The notes beneath the pieces are model-generated. The model was not told the origin of the DNA. It ran no database searches and worked only from the letters and a program-made list of their open reading frames with translations. From NCBI RefSeq assembly GCF_049310925.1, contig NZ_JBMERP010000013.1, forward strand, positions 1 through 64,000: a stretch of 64,000 nucleotides of DNA, read 5' to 3'. This document shows, in pieces, positions 1 to 8,722 of the stretch (positions within the stretch are counted from its first letter, which is position 1; each line of letters starts with the position of its first letter). Position numbers and translations under genes: made by a program. This stretch comes from Virgibacillus_F sp049310925. Its GTDB lineage: Bacteria; Bacillota; Bacilli; Bacillales; Amphibacillaceae.

Positions 1-478
1 TTAAAATATTTATAAAGAAGGATACCTGGTCAATGTTTTTTGGCCATTATTTTAAAGCTGAAGGTTGATGTTAATCGTTAAAAAGGATGTAGTGCTATAT
101 ATAGAAGGGTTGATAACCTCAAATCCATATATGAATTTTTCGTCTTCATTTTAGCAGTAAATTTGATGAACGATATAGTGAAATTATCCAAATAACTAGT
201 TCTAATCGGGAGGCAATTTATAAAATGTATAGCGTATATCCTGAAATTCAACAGACTTTTTCCTACCTTTAATTTCTTAACGATCCAATCTCTTTTAATT
301 TCTACCAATACAATATCCCCTTTATTATATGTGATTCCCACCGGGTAAGAGCTAGTTGTCTACTCGAATTTCTGTAGGTCATTTCTCATCATAATTGTCA
401 TATCAAACTCTCATATCTAATCCATGCCCCTCATGAATTGAAATGTTATATCAGAACTCTCCCTATCTTCCAGCAGAT
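1..478. other. Left-edge stretch with no supported gene
   Basis: This stretch lies 3' of the ykuK-like gene. The minus strand holds an 87-codon open frame (341 down to 78) starting with GTG, but there is no convincing ribosome binding site, no recognisable family, and its C-terminal half is compositionally poor. I see no clear terminator or RNA gene. It may be decayed coding sequence. Confidence 0.4.
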
Positions 479-1003
479 CTACTTGGTAAACCGATTAGCA
501 TAACTACTAGCTACGACAGCTTCAGGTTTAATTTTCGGCTCCAGTCCTAACGATTCCATTCGTGAAACCATTTCGTTCACAAACACCCGGGTTTTATTTC
601 TACTGCCAGAACCGATATCGATATGCCCTTCGATGGTAAAGGACGCCCCCTTATAAATATGAGGTAACACGATATCAATAAGTTGTTGTTTTCTTTCTTC
701 TGAAAACAGGGATACTACCTCTTCAGTTAATGTTGTCTCATAGGATATACGCTCATAAAGGTTGGTCATCTTTCTTGGTACTTTTACCTTACGTATACAA
801 GCCCATGCGCCTTTGCTCTCGCGGTGGATTACAGTTCCCGTGATGAAAAGGGTGTGATCGGAATGGACTTGTGAGTCAGTTCCAAAGATTAAGCGGTAAT
901 TCCCTGTTACATCCTTTTTCATATACCGAACAATGTTATGAAATACTTGATCAAGAGACATACTTTCTTGACTTAAGTTTTGGAACACATAATCATTTGT
1001 CAT
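479..1003 (-). CDS. ykuK: YkuK-like RNase H-fold protein (DUF458)
   Basis: The 174-residue protein has the family's usual length. Residues about 38-47 read LIFGTDSQVH, where the Asp sits where an RNase H-like fold carries its first metal ligand. A second acidic strand (EGHIDIG) and the C-terminal AVVASSYANRFTK also fit YkuK/DUF458 proteins. The biochemical role is not established for the family; a cytoplasmic nuclease-like function is inferred from the fold. The gene appears monocistronic and its neighbours give no functional hint. The ATG at 1003 is preceded by AGGGAATG-like purine sequence. The family call is confident, the function is not. Confidence 0.85.
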   Translation of the reverse strand: MTNDYVFQNLSQESMSLDQVFHNIVRYMKKDVTGNYRLIFGTDSQVHSDHTLFITGTVIHRESKGAWACIRKVKVPRKMTNLYERISYETTLTEEVVSLFSEERKQQLIDIVLPHIYKGASFTIEGHIDIGSGSRNKTRVFVNEMVSRMESLGLEPKIKPEAVVASSYANRFTK

Positions 1004-1213
1004 TGCTCTACATTCCCTTCCTATAATAGAACAGGTTGGTTAATTTTGTATTGTACATATAACAATGGGATGAACTTATAATAACTAATGTGGCTAAATT
1101 TATACTATGTATACTTTTCATAAAAAGTTTATTTGCTACGTGGGGTCGAGTTTTCCTTGTCGTGCTGAAAACGCAACAGTTAAGGATAGACGATAGTTAA
1201 AAGACTAAAACAA

Positions 1214-1245
1214 AAGAGCAAAGGGCCTTATAGCCCTTTGCTCTT
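1214..1245 (-). terminator. Rho-independent terminator after the 1277-1699 gene
   Basis: A perfect 13-bp inverted repeat, AAGAGCAAAGGGC / GCCCTTTGCTCTT, encloses a 6-nt loop. Read on the minus strand it is followed by TTTTGTTTTA, and it lies about 30 bases past the stop codon of the small membrane protein. Confidence 0.85.
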
Positions 1246-1276
1246 AGTTATAAGTTATAGATTTTTTTCATAGTTA

Positions 1277-1699
1277 TTACAGTACAGGATAAAGCGCTGT
1301 ATTTGCTAGTTTAATCATGGTCATTAGGATCGTATTTAGGAATGCTGCAACATATACATTTCCAGTTTTTCTAAATAGGAATGTATTGAAGATAGCAGCG
1401 ATTGCTAATACAGGTACTAAACCGATTACGATGATAGACGATAGCGATTCTGAGGGATATCCTGCTATAAACAGTAGTCCATAGTGATAAGCCAAGTAAA
1501 GAACTAACCCGCCTACGAAATATAAAATGGAAGCGATATTTCCTTTAAGTCCGTTAAACTTCTCTCCCACAGTATTCATAGTAATAGAAATATCAACGAC
1601 TTGGCTTAATCTCATTCCATAAGCATGTTTGTAAAAAATGGTTCCATGGATGCGTTTCATTTGGTTGATAAATGATTCGTTCTCCATCATTAACTTCAT
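1277..1699 (-). CDS. Small multi-pass membrane protein, unknown
   Basis: 140 residues with about three hydrophobic segments (roughly 57-78, 85-107 and 113-137). The N-terminal 50 residues are hydrophilic. The segment FNTFLFRKTGNVYVAAFLNT resembles membrane tails of some Bacillaceae hydrolase-like or CPBP-like proteins, but I do not recognise a family with confidence. It could be a C-terminal remnant of a longer membrane protein, because a broken reading frame lies directly upstream on the same strand. ATG 1699 and ATG 1690 are both possible starts. A strong terminator follows. Confidence 0.5.
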   Translation of the reverse strand: MKLMMENESFINQMKRIHGTIFYKHAYGMRLSQVVDISITMNTVGEKFNGLKGNIASILYFVGGLVLYLAYHYGLLFIAGYPSESLSSIIVIGLVPVLAIAAIFNTFLFRKTGNVYVAAFLNTILMTMIKLANTALYPVL

Positions 1700-1711
1700 A
1701 ACCTTACCAGC

Positions 1712-1980
1712 TTACAGATTTTTCGGGTTACCTAAAAATCCTTGTCCTTCTTCTGTCGCAACGTAATTCTTCTTCACAACAGATTGTCCAGCTTGATTTG
1801 CTCATTATCAAAGAAAAGTTCGTCATATACACCAGCAATTTTTCTAAAACCATTTTCCTGGAAGTCAGCTTCATCTAAGACAACTGCATTCGTTGAAGAA
1901 AACCCACCCATGATAGCGTAGTAATAATTTGATGTCGAACGAAATACGAATACATCATTAATGATGCGTACCGCTGGCAT
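1712..1980 (-). pseudogene. Frameshifted relic, unidentified
   Basis: From ATG 1980 a 68-codon frame ends at 1774. The adjacent frame continues the same kind of sequence from about 1800 (ANQAGQSVVKKNYVATEEGQ) to a stop at 1712. A single base change near 1795-1805 would join them into one polypeptide of about 90 residues. No ribosome binding site precedes the ATG, and the open frame extends a little upstream of it to a TAG. I read it as a decayed gene; the family is not recognised. Confidence 0.45.
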
Positions 1981-2190
1981 GTAGAGAGGCAGAAGTAATA
2001 CTTCGCATCTATGAGAACATACGTCAATAACGTCTTATAATTTGAAAACTAGTATTTTAGTCCAAGGTAGAGAAGCTTACTTAAATTAATCAGCAGCACA
2101 GGCAGTCATATAGTAGTTCACCAGTTACAGAAAAGGTTGTTGGCTCTAGTAAAGATTAATAAGTGAATATAAATTTATAAATAGTTAAAA
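1981..2190. other. Intergenic, nothing recognised
   Basis: AT-rich spacer between the minus-strand relic and the promoter of the plus-strand catabolic regulon. No convincing hairpin, RNA gene or coding remnant was seen. Confidence 0.4.
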
Positions 2191-2203
2191 AATTGTTGCA
2201 ATT
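2191..2203. promoter_or_regulatory. Candidate operator palindrome over the -35 box
   Basis: AATTGTTGCAATT is an inverted repeat with AATTG / CAATT arms and a 3-nt centre. It overlaps the -35 box of the regulon promoter. FCD-type GntR repressors often bind short AT-flanked palindromes, and one is encoded as the third gene of this operon, so autoregulation is a reasonable inference. Confidence 0.4.
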
Positions 2204-2224
2204 TTGACAAATTAGAATTATAAT
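2196..2224 (+). promoter_or_regulatory. Sigma-A promoter of the catabolic regulon
   Basis: TTGCAA (2196-2201), a 17-bp spacer, then a perfect TATAAT (2219-2224), 30 bases before the TTG start of the first gene. A nearby TTGACA at 2204 is too close to the -10 box to serve as its -35. Confidence 0.7.
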
Positions 2225-2253
2225 TAAAAAAATTAAGCAAAGGGGAAGTTACT

Positions 2254-3069
2254 TTGGGACAAAGTGTTAACAGTTTACAGTTAACTTTTGAAAATAAGGT
2301 GGTTGTTGTTACAGGTGCAGCACATGGTATAGGAAGGTCAATATCTAATGAATTCGCTATCCGAGGTGCGAATGTAGCTGCTACAGACATACTTGAGACA
2401 CCGTTAACTGAATCTAAAAATGAAGTAGAAAGTAATATTAAGGCAACAGGATCCATCGGTAAAATAAGTGCATACATTTGTGATGTGTGCAATTCAGAAG
2501 ATGTGAATAGTTTAGTAGAAGAAGTTATGAATGACTTTGGAAGAATAGATATATTGGTTAATGTTGCTGGTGGGGTTGTTGGTCAAGTTCATAAACCTAT
2601 CGAACTTGTATCAGATGAAGAGTGGGAAAAAGTCATAGATGTAAATTTGAAATCTGCATTTTACATGGTTCGTTCGGTTACACCATATATGAAAAAAAAT
2701 AAGTATGGAAGAATTGTTAATATATCAAGTGGGGCTGGAAGAAGTAGTAGCCTAACAGGAATTCAAGCCTATACCAGCGCTAAGGCTGGACAAATTGGTT
2801 TTACTAGACAAATGGCACGTGAGCTTGGCAAGTATGGGATCACCGTTAACAATGTCGCACCTGGTTTCGTGTTATCTAATCCATCAACACAAAAACAGTG
2901 GGATGCAATGACGGAAGAACAACAATTGAAATTAGTAGATTCGATCTCAGTAAAAAGGTTAGGTGTTCCTGAGGATATTGCTCATCCAGTACTATTTTTC
3001 GCATCAGACTTTGCAAGTTATGTAAGTGGTCAAGTAATCTCAGCAGATGGCGGCTTACAACTTTTTTAG
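2254..3069 (+). CDS. SDR family NAD(P)-dependent oxidoreductase
   Basis: A 271-residue classical short-chain dehydrogenase. The cofactor motif TGAAHGIG is at residues 20-27, NVAGG at 103-107, and the catalytic Tyr173 / Lys177 lie in YTSAK with Ser159 ahead of them. The C-terminal SADGGLQLF is typical of FabG-like enzymes. The TTG start is chosen because AGGGGAAG sits 5 bases upstream. It is the first gene of a long operon whose other members import and hydrolyse amide- or peptide-like compounds, so it probably oxidises or reduces a hydroxyl/keto intermediate of that pathway. The substrate is not predictable from sequence. Confidence 0.88.
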   Translation: MGQSVNSLQLTFENKVVVVTGAAHGIGRSISNEFAIRGANVAATDILETPLTESKNEVESNIKATGSIGKISAYICDVCNSEDVNSLVEEVMNDFGRIDILVNVAGGVVGQVHKPIELVSDEEWEKVIDVNLKSAFYMVRSVTPYMKKNKYGRIVNISSGAGRSSSLTGIQAYTSAKAGQIGFTRQMARELGKYGITVNNVAPGFVLSNPSTQKQWDAMTEEQQLKLVDSISVKRLGVPEDIAHPVLFFASDFASYVSGQVISADGGLQLF

Positions 3070-3079
3070 GAGGAAACAC

Positions 3080-4126
3080 ATGACAATCACAATTATTGGA
3101 TCAGGTGCAATAGGTGGAGTTCTTGGAGCTCACTTAGTTCGAGGAGGTAACAAGGTAATCTTTTGTGACATTGTTGAAGAACATGTAGAAAAAATAAATA
3201 ATGAAGGGCTCACCATTGAAGGGCCTGACGAAATTTTCACTGTGAGAGGAACAGCCTATACTCCAGAAGAATTAGCTAAAAAGAATCAAATTTTGGATAC
3301 CGTATTCCTTTGCGTGAAAGCACATCATACTGAAGAAGCATTAAGACCTTTTCTGGCATTATTAGATAAAAACTCGCAAGTTGTTTCCCTACAAAATGGC
3401 TTGTGTGAACGACAAATTTCAAATTTAATAGGAGCCAAACGAACAATTGGCTGCTTTGTTAACTTTTCAGCTGATTATTTGGAACCAGGTCGAATTCTAT
3501 ATGGTGGAGTTGCGTCGTTATATCTTGGTGAATTAAATGGTGAAATCACCCCAAGAATTCTCAATTTAAAAGAAAAACTTCAATGCTGGGGGCCCGTGCA
3601 AGTAACGGATAATATTTGGGGCTATCTTTGGGGGAAAATGTCATATGCTGGTTTACTATATAGTACGGCTTTAGTTGATGAAACAATGGCAGGGGTTGTA
3701 CAAAAACAAGAGTTAAGAGAAACCTTAATGGAATTGTGTTCAGAGATTTTGGAAACAGCAGACAAAGAATCAGTTTCACCACTAGGCTTTGACGATTGGG
3801 AGCCATCACTCGTATACCCGAGACAAAAGCGTGACAAAGAAAAGCTGGATTTACAGTTAAAAAAACTAACAAATAGAATGGCATCAAATAAGAAAACCAA
3901 AAGTGGCATTTGGAGAGACTTAGCAGTCCGTAAAAGGAAGACAGAGGTTGATGCACAGCTTGTGCCCATTTTAGAAATCGCTAAAAATCATCGGCTGGAT
4001 ACACCACTTCTTTCAGCTTTGGTAACTACTATTAAAGAGATTGAAGATGGTACAAAGCAAATGAGTTGGGATAATCTTTATGAGCTTAAGAAAATCTATC
4101 AATCTTTACCTAATAAAGTAAGTTGA
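3080..4126 (+). CDS. Ketopantoate reductase-like oxidoreductase (ApbA/PanE family)
   Basis: 348 residues starting at the ATG that follows AGGAGG by 6 bases; an upstream in-frame ATG at 3047 lacks such a site. The N-terminus TITIIGSGAIGGVLGAHL is a Rossmann dinucleotide motif. SLQNGL and the C-terminal helical half fit 2-dehydropantoate 2-reductase family proteins. Here it sits in a catabolic operon rather than with pantothenate genes, so I infer that it reduces another 2-oxo acid or oxidises a 2-hydroxy acid. The start follows the SDR stop by only 10 bases, suggesting coupled expression. Confidence 0.8.
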   Translation: MTITIIGSGAIGGVLGAHLVRGGNKVIFCDIVEEHVEKINNEGLTIEGPDEIFTVRGTAYTPEELAKKNQILDTVFLCVKAHHTEEALRPFLALLDKNSQVVSLQNGLCERQISNLIGAKRTIGCFVNFSADYLEPGRILYGGVASLYLGELNGEITPRILNLKEKLQCWGPVQVTDNIWGYLWGKMSYAGLLYSTALVDETMAGVVQKQELRETLMELCSEILETADKESVSPLGFDDWEPSLVYPRQKRDKEKLDLQLKKLTNRMASNKKTKSGIWRDLAVRKRKTEVDAQLVPILEIAKNHRLDTPLLSALVTTIKEIEDGTKQMSWDNLYELKKIYQSLPNKVS

Positions 4127-4145
4127 ATGGGAGTTGTATTGAGAG

Positions 4146-4802
4146 ATGATTCTTGATCATAGATCGTTATCTGACGATGTAGCAACAATTATTAGAAAAA
4201 TGATACTAAATGGAGAATTAAATCCTGGGGGAAGAATTAATCAAGCACAACTAGCGGATAAATTTAGTATTTCCAGAGGACCTATTCGTGAAGCCTTGAA
4301 GTTACTCGAAAATGAAGGATTAATTAAACATGAAACAAACAGGGGAACATTTGTTGCAACACTTTCCAAACAAGATGCTTTTGAAATTTACACGTTAAGA
4401 GCGCTATTAGAAGGAGAAGCTGCTCAACTTGCTCTTACCCATCTAACAGAAGTGGATTTCGCGAAATTAGAAGGACTTATTGATCAGTTCTATCATTCAA
4501 TGAAAGAACAGGATTTAGAGAGTCAGGCCCAATGTGACATCCTTTTTCATAGCACTATTGTTGCAGCGTCGAGACATACCCGTTTAATAAACATTCATAA
4601 GCATCTAGATACTCAAGTAGGTGCCATGTATTTAACTGTTGCAAATCAAGTACCCATGCGAGTAGACCAGGTGGTAGAAAATCACAGAGTATTACTAGAT
4701 GCATTACGAACTAAAAATCAAAAGAAGATAAAAGAGGCATTTTCTGAACATTATACGACAGCGTTGAAAGATCTATCCGGAGTTGCTCAACTTCAAGAAT
4801 AA
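4146..4802 (+). CDS. GntR family regulator with FCD domain
   Basis: 218 residues. An N-terminal winged helix (about 1-70) contains the typical GntR segment LADKFSISRGPIREALKLLE. The C-terminal FCD domain (about 80-210) is all helical and carries the acid/His pattern of metal- or acid-ligand-binding FadR-like proteins (DILFHS, ENHRVLLDA). It is most likely the local regulator, responding to a substrate or intermediate of the operon. The palindrome over the -35 box of the operon promoter is its obvious candidate site. Its position inside the operon implies autoregulation. Confidence 0.88.
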   Translation: MILDHRSLSDDVATIIRKMILNGELNPGGRINQAQLADKFSISRGPIREALKLLENEGLIKHETNRGTFVATLSKQDAFEIYTLRALLEGEAAQLALTHLTEVDFAKLEGLIDQFYHSMKEQDLESQAQCDILFHSTIVAASRHTRLINIHKHLDTQVGAMYLTVANQVPMRVDQVVENHRVLLDALRTKNQKKIKEAFSEHYTTALKDLSGVAQLQE

Positions 4803-4817
4803 AAAGGTGGTGTAATT

Positions 4818-5831
4818 ATGCTTTTAGAAGTAAAGGACTTGTCCTTATCTTTAAAAAGAGAAGGTAAATACTCGAAAATACTTGATCAAATCTCCTTCAA
4901 AATAGACAAAGGTGAAACCGTAGGAATCGTAGGGGAGTCAGGATGCGGAAAAAGTATGACCGCCTTATCTCTTATGCGGTTACTTCCTGATAAGGCTCGA
5001 TTGGAAGGGACTGTAGAACTAGAAGGAGAAAAAATAAATGATTTTTCTAAGCGCAAGCTGCAAAAATCCCGTGGAAATCAGATGTCGATGATCTTTCAGA
5101 ATCCACTTACTTCTCTCAATCCACTTCAAACGGTTGGAAGGCAAATTGAGGAGTCTTTAATTTTACACACAAATATGAGTAAAAGGGAACGAAGAGCTAG
5201 AGTAATTCAGCTATTAGATGAAGTTGGTTTACCTCGAGCGGACGAATTAATTGACGAGTACCCGCATCAACTGTCAGGTGGAATGAGGCAGAGAATTATG
5301 ATTGCAATCGCGATGGCCTGTGCACCTCAGTTACTCATTTGTGATGAGCCAACGACAGCATTGGATGTTACGATACAAGCACAAATTTTAGAATTAATGA
5401 ACAAAATTAAAGAAGAAACTCAAATGGGTATTATTATGATTACCCATGACATGGGTGTCGTTGCCGAGGTGTGTGACCGAGTTATTGTTATGTACGCTGG
5501 CAGAGTTGTTGAAGAAGCACCAGTAGTCGAATTATTTGAAAATCCGAAGCACCCATATACTAGAGGACTGCTTAACTCAATACCCAAGCTTGGAAAACGG
5601 AAGCTTCAACTTGGATCTATTCCTGGAACAGTGCCCACGCCTGAAAACATGCCTAAGGGTTGTCGTTTTGCTGATCGATGTGAACATGCGATGGATATAT
5701 GTAAAACGACTTCACCTCAAATGACTCAAATAAAGGAAAATCATCAGACAGCATGTTGGCTCTATGACGAGGGGGGGAACAAGAATGGCACTACTCGAAG
5801 TGAAAAACCTGAAACAGCACTTCATCACTAA
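4818..5831 (+). CDS. Dipeptide/oligopeptide ABC transporter ATPase (DppD/OppD-like)
   Basis: 337-residue cytoplasmic ATPase. Walker A is GESGCGKSM; the signature is LSGGMRQRIMIAIAMA and Walker B is LLICDEPTTAL. The C-terminal extension with spaced cysteines (GCRFADRCEHAMDIC) is characteristic of OppD/DppD subunits. It pairs with the next gene, with which it overlaps by 47 bases. Start ATG 4818 follows AAAAAGGTGG. Together with the permeases and binding protein that follow, it forms a complete peptide-type importer. Confidence 0.92.
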   Translation: MLLEVKDLSLSLKREGKYSKILDQISFKIDKGETVGIVGESGCGKSMTALSLMRLLPDKARLEGTVELEGEKINDFSKRKLQKSRGNQMSMIFQNPLTSLNPLQTVGRQIEESLILHTNMSKRERRARVIQLLDEVGLPRADELIDEYPHQLSGGMRQRIMIAIAMACAPQLLICDEPTTALDVTIQAQILELMNKIKEETQMGIIMITHDMGVVAEVCDRVIVMYAGRVVEEAPVVELFENPKHPYTRGLLNSIPKLGKRKLQLGSIPGTVPTPENMPKGCRFADRCEHAMDICKTTSPQMTQIKENHQTACWLYDEGGNKNGTTRSEKPETALHH

Positions 5832-6741
5832 AAAAGGATTTCTAAGTGAAAAAACAATTATAAAAGCAGTTGATGGTGTAACTCTAGAGATTGAAGAAGG
5901 GCAAACATTAGGAATAGTTGGCGAATCTGGTTGTGGGAAATCTACTCTTGGTCGCTCCGTCTTGCGCTTAGTTAATCCAACTGAAGGAAACGTCAAATTC
6001 AAAGGCCAAGAAGTCACGGATATGACTCCCAAACAAATGAAGGAGTTAAGAAAAGAGATGCAGATCGTTTTTCAAGATCCGTATGCATCACTTAATCCAA
6101 GGAATACTGTTCGTCAAATACTTGAGGCGCCTTTAATTATCCATAAAATAGGGTCGAGGAAAGATAAAAGAGATATCGTCGAGAATCTGATTGACAAAAT
6201 TGGATTGAGAAAGGAACAACTCAGTAATTATCCTCATGAATTTTCAGGGGGTCAAATGCAGCGGATTGGCATCGCTAGAGCATTAACTTTAAATCCAAAA
6301 CTAATTGTTGCAGATGAGCCGGTTTCGGCTCTAGATGTATCCGTGCAATCTCAAGTATTAAACTTGATGCTTGATTTACAACAAGACATGAATTTAAGTT
6401 ACATGTTCATATCGCACGATTTATCGGTTGTACAGCATATATCCGATAAGGTTGCAGTTATGTATTTAGGAAAGGTTGTTGAGATTGCAGATGTAGAAAA
6501 CCTCTACAAGCACCCGATGCATCCTTATACACAAGCGCTTTTATCTGCATTGCCGATACCAGATCCCACGCAAAAAAGGGATCGAATTATCTTAGAAGGA
6601 GATCTGCCAAGCCCAGCGAACCCACCATCTGGTTGTCCATTTCATACAAGGTGTCCAATCGCAACGAAGGAATGTGCAGAAATAGTTCCAAATCTGGAAG
6701 AAAAGTCAACCGACCATTTTGCAGCTTGTATTCATGTATAG
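5785..6741 (+). CDS. Dipeptide/oligopeptide ABC transporter ATPase (DppF/OppF-like)
   Basis: 318 residues from ATG 5785, chosen because the GAGGGGGGG run ends 8 bases upstream; an ATG at 5764 is also in frame. Walker A is GESGCGKST; the signature is FSGGQMQRIGIARAL and Walker B is LIVADEPVSAL. The C-terminal cysteine pattern GCPFHTRCPIATKEC marks the OppF/DppF class. It is the second ATPase of the importer encoded by 4818-10390. Confidence 0.92.
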   Translation: MALLEVKNLKQHFITKKGFLSEKTIIKAVDGVTLEIEEGQTLGIVGESGCGKSTLGRSVLRLVNPTEGNVKFKGQEVTDMTPKQMKELRKEMQIVFQDPYASLNPRNTVRQILEAPLIIHKIGSRKDKRDIVENLIDKIGLRKEQLSNYPHEFSGGQMQRIGIARALTLNPKLIVADEPVSALDVSVQSQVLNLMLDLQQDMNLSYMFISHDLSVVQHISDKVAVMYLGKVVEIADVENLYKHPMHPYTQALLSALPIPDPTQKRDRIILEGDLPSPANPPSGCPFHTRCPIATKECAEIVPNLEEKSTDHFAACIHV

Positions 6742-6783
6742 ACAGCAGAAAGTGGATGAACTCATGGAAGGGAGTACAGATGG

Positions 6784-7797
6784 ATGGATGCCTTACGATT
6801 TGTAGCCAAACGATTGCTATTAATGATCCCCATTTTAATTGGGATTAGTATCTTAACATTTACTATCTCTAATACCATTCCTGGAGATCCTGCCCGACTC
6901 ATTTTAGGACCAAAGGCTACACCAGAGGGCTTAGCGGAGCTTCAAGAGGAAATGGGATTAAATGATCCGCTCTATGTTCAATATGGTAGGTATATGGTAG
7001 GGATTTCCCAGGGGGACTTAGGGGAAAGCACGTATTCCCAACGTCCAGTAGTAGACGATTTAGTCAGATATTTTCCAGCAACATTTGAACTGACGATGTT
7101 TGCCATGGTACTAACTGTACTGATTGGGATTCCATTTGGGATTATAAGTGCAAGTAGGAAAGATAAATTGGCCGATCAATTTACAAGGATATTAGCACTG
7201 ATGGGGGTGGCCATGCCCGCCTTCTGGTTAGGGTTACTGTTCTTACTATTCTTTTATTTGAAGCTTGGAGTATTCCCAGGATCAGGAAGATTAGACATGG
7301 GCATGTCACCTCCAGACCATATTACTGGAATGTACACAATCGATGCTTTACTTACAGGGAACTGGACAGTCTTTAAAGCAGCAGTGATGCATTTGATTTT
7401 GCCAGGGATCACTCAAGCAGCAATTACGATAGGGATGATTACTCGTATGACACGCTCAAGTATGCTTGAGGTGTTATCAAGTGATTACATTCGAACCGCG
7501 CATGCTAAAGGAGGTTCGGAAAATAGAGTCTTGTATGGTCACGCTTTAAGAAACGGTGTAATGCCAGTTATTACTTTATTAGGAATGGCATTTGGGCATG
7601 CGTTAGGAGGAAGTGTACTAGTTGAATCAGTTTTTTCTTGGCCAGGGCTTGGTAAATATGCAGTAAATGCTATAAACTATTTAGATTTTCCAGCAGTTAT
7701 GGGGGTTACCTTGCTGATTGCTGTCATGTTTATTCTTGTAAATCTTATTATTGATACATTGTATTTCTTTATTGATCCACGTTTGAAACATAACTAA
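6784..7797 (+). CDS. Dipeptide-type ABC permease (DppB/OppB-like)
   Basis: 337-residue inner-membrane permease with about six transmembrane helices. It has an N-terminal extracytoplasmic loop after helix 1 (PGDPARLILGPKATPE) and the EAA-like coupling loop TAHAKGGSENRVLYGHALRN. The end, LIIDTLYFFIDPRLK, is typical of DppB proteins. Start ATG 6784 follows GGAAGGGAG. It pairs with the next permease. Confidence 0.92.
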   Translation: MDALRFVAKRLLLMIPILIGISILTFTISNTIPGDPARLILGPKATPEGLAELQEEMGLNDPLYVQYGRYMVGISQGDLGESTYSQRPVVDDLVRYFPATFELTMFAMVLTVLIGIPFGIISASRKDKLADQFTRILALMGVAMPAFWLGLLFLLFFYLKLGVFPGSGRLDMGMSPPDHITGMYTIDALLTGNWTVFKAAVMHLILPGITQAAITIGMITRMTRSSMLEVLSSDYIRTAHAKGGSENRVLYGHALRNGVMPVITLLGMAFGHALGGSVLVESVFSWPGLGKYAVNAINYLDFPAVMGVTLLIAVMFILVNLIIDTLYFFIDPRLKHN

Positions 7798-7813
7798 GGG
7801 GGAGTGAGGTAAA

Positions 7814-8632
7814 TTGATACGTAGAGTTACTAGTAGTCCTTTAACAATGATCGGGATCATTATCGTTTTAATCATCCTATTAACTGCTGCATTTGCTCCG
7901 TTAATTGCTACTCATGACCCGAGTGAACCAGCAATACTTGATAAATTACAACCACCTAGTGCTGAACATTATTTCGGGACTGATGAAGTAGGAAGAGATA
8001 TTTATAGCAGAATTGTCTATGGAACAAGAATTTCTTTGCGTATTGGTTTGTTAGTTGTGTTAATTTCATTCCCGATTGGAACCATTCTAGGTGCAATTGC
8101 AGGTTACATCGGTGGACGAGTTGACCAATTTATTATGCGAATAACAGATATATTCTTGTCCTTTCCAGGCATTATCTTGGCAATGTCAATTGCAGCAGCC
8201 TTAGGGCCGTCGATAGAGAACGTGTTGCTCGCCTTAGCCGCAACTTGGTGGCCGTGGTACACAAGGATTGTCCGATCATCGGTACTATCATTGAAAAATT
8301 TAGAATTTATTGAGGCATCCCGAGCCTTAGGTGCTAATCCCTTTCGAATCCTTTTTAAAGAAATAATCCCGAATTCGATTGCACCAGCTACGATTCAAGC
8401 TTCACTAGATTTAGGAATGGTTATTTTAGCTGCAGCAGGCTTAAGCTTTATCGGCCTTGGTGCACAACCACCTTCTCCCGAATGGGGCGCGATGCTATCG
8501 AACAGCCGTGAAATATTGAGAGATGCATGGTGGGCAGCCACCTTCCCCGGTGTTGCTATTTTAATTACCGTATTAGGCTTCAATTTACTGGGAGATGGCT
8601 TGAATGATGTGTTAGACCCTAAGCAACGTTAA
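7814..8632 (+). CDS. Dipeptide-type ABC permease (DppC/OppC-like)
   Basis: 272-residue permease. FGTDEVGRDIYSRIVYG near residue 55 is the DppC hallmark, the coupling loop is EASRALGANPFRILFKEIIP, and the C-terminus is DGLNDVLDPKQR. The TTG start follows a strong GGGGGAGTGAGG. It forms the heterodimeric channel with the gene upstream. Confidence 0.92.
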   Translation: MIRRVTSSPLTMIGIIIVLIILLTAAFAPLIATHDPSEPAILDKLQPPSAEHYFGTDEVGRDIYSRIVYGTRISLRIGLLVVLISFPIGTILGAIAGYIGGRVDQFIMRITDIFLSFPGIILAMSIAAALGPSIENVLLALAATWWPWYTRIVRSSVLSLKNLEFIEASRALGANPFRILFKEIIPNSIAPATIQASLDLGMVILAAAGLSFIGLGAQPPSPEWGAMLSNSREILRDAWWAATFPGVAILITVLGFNLLGDGLNDVLDPKQR

Positions 8633-8722
8633 CACTCTATGAATTCATAGATAGCCTACTTGAAAGGGGGATCGCGTTTATCGGTTCATTTCATATTTTC
8701 ACTAAAACGAGGGGGAAACAAA

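Noticed and set aside
78..341. 87-codon minus-strand ORF at the left edge
   Set aside because: GTG start with no ribosome binding site, no recognisable motif and weak protein-like composition in its second half.
2204..2209. TTGACA as the -35 box of the regulon
   Set aside because: It lies only 9 bases from TATAAT; the TTGCAA eight bases earlier has the correct 17-bp spacing.
3561..3969. Antisense ORFs of 115-131 codons within the PanE-like gene
   Set aside because: They overlap a strong Rossmann-fold coding frame and have no ribosome binding sites.
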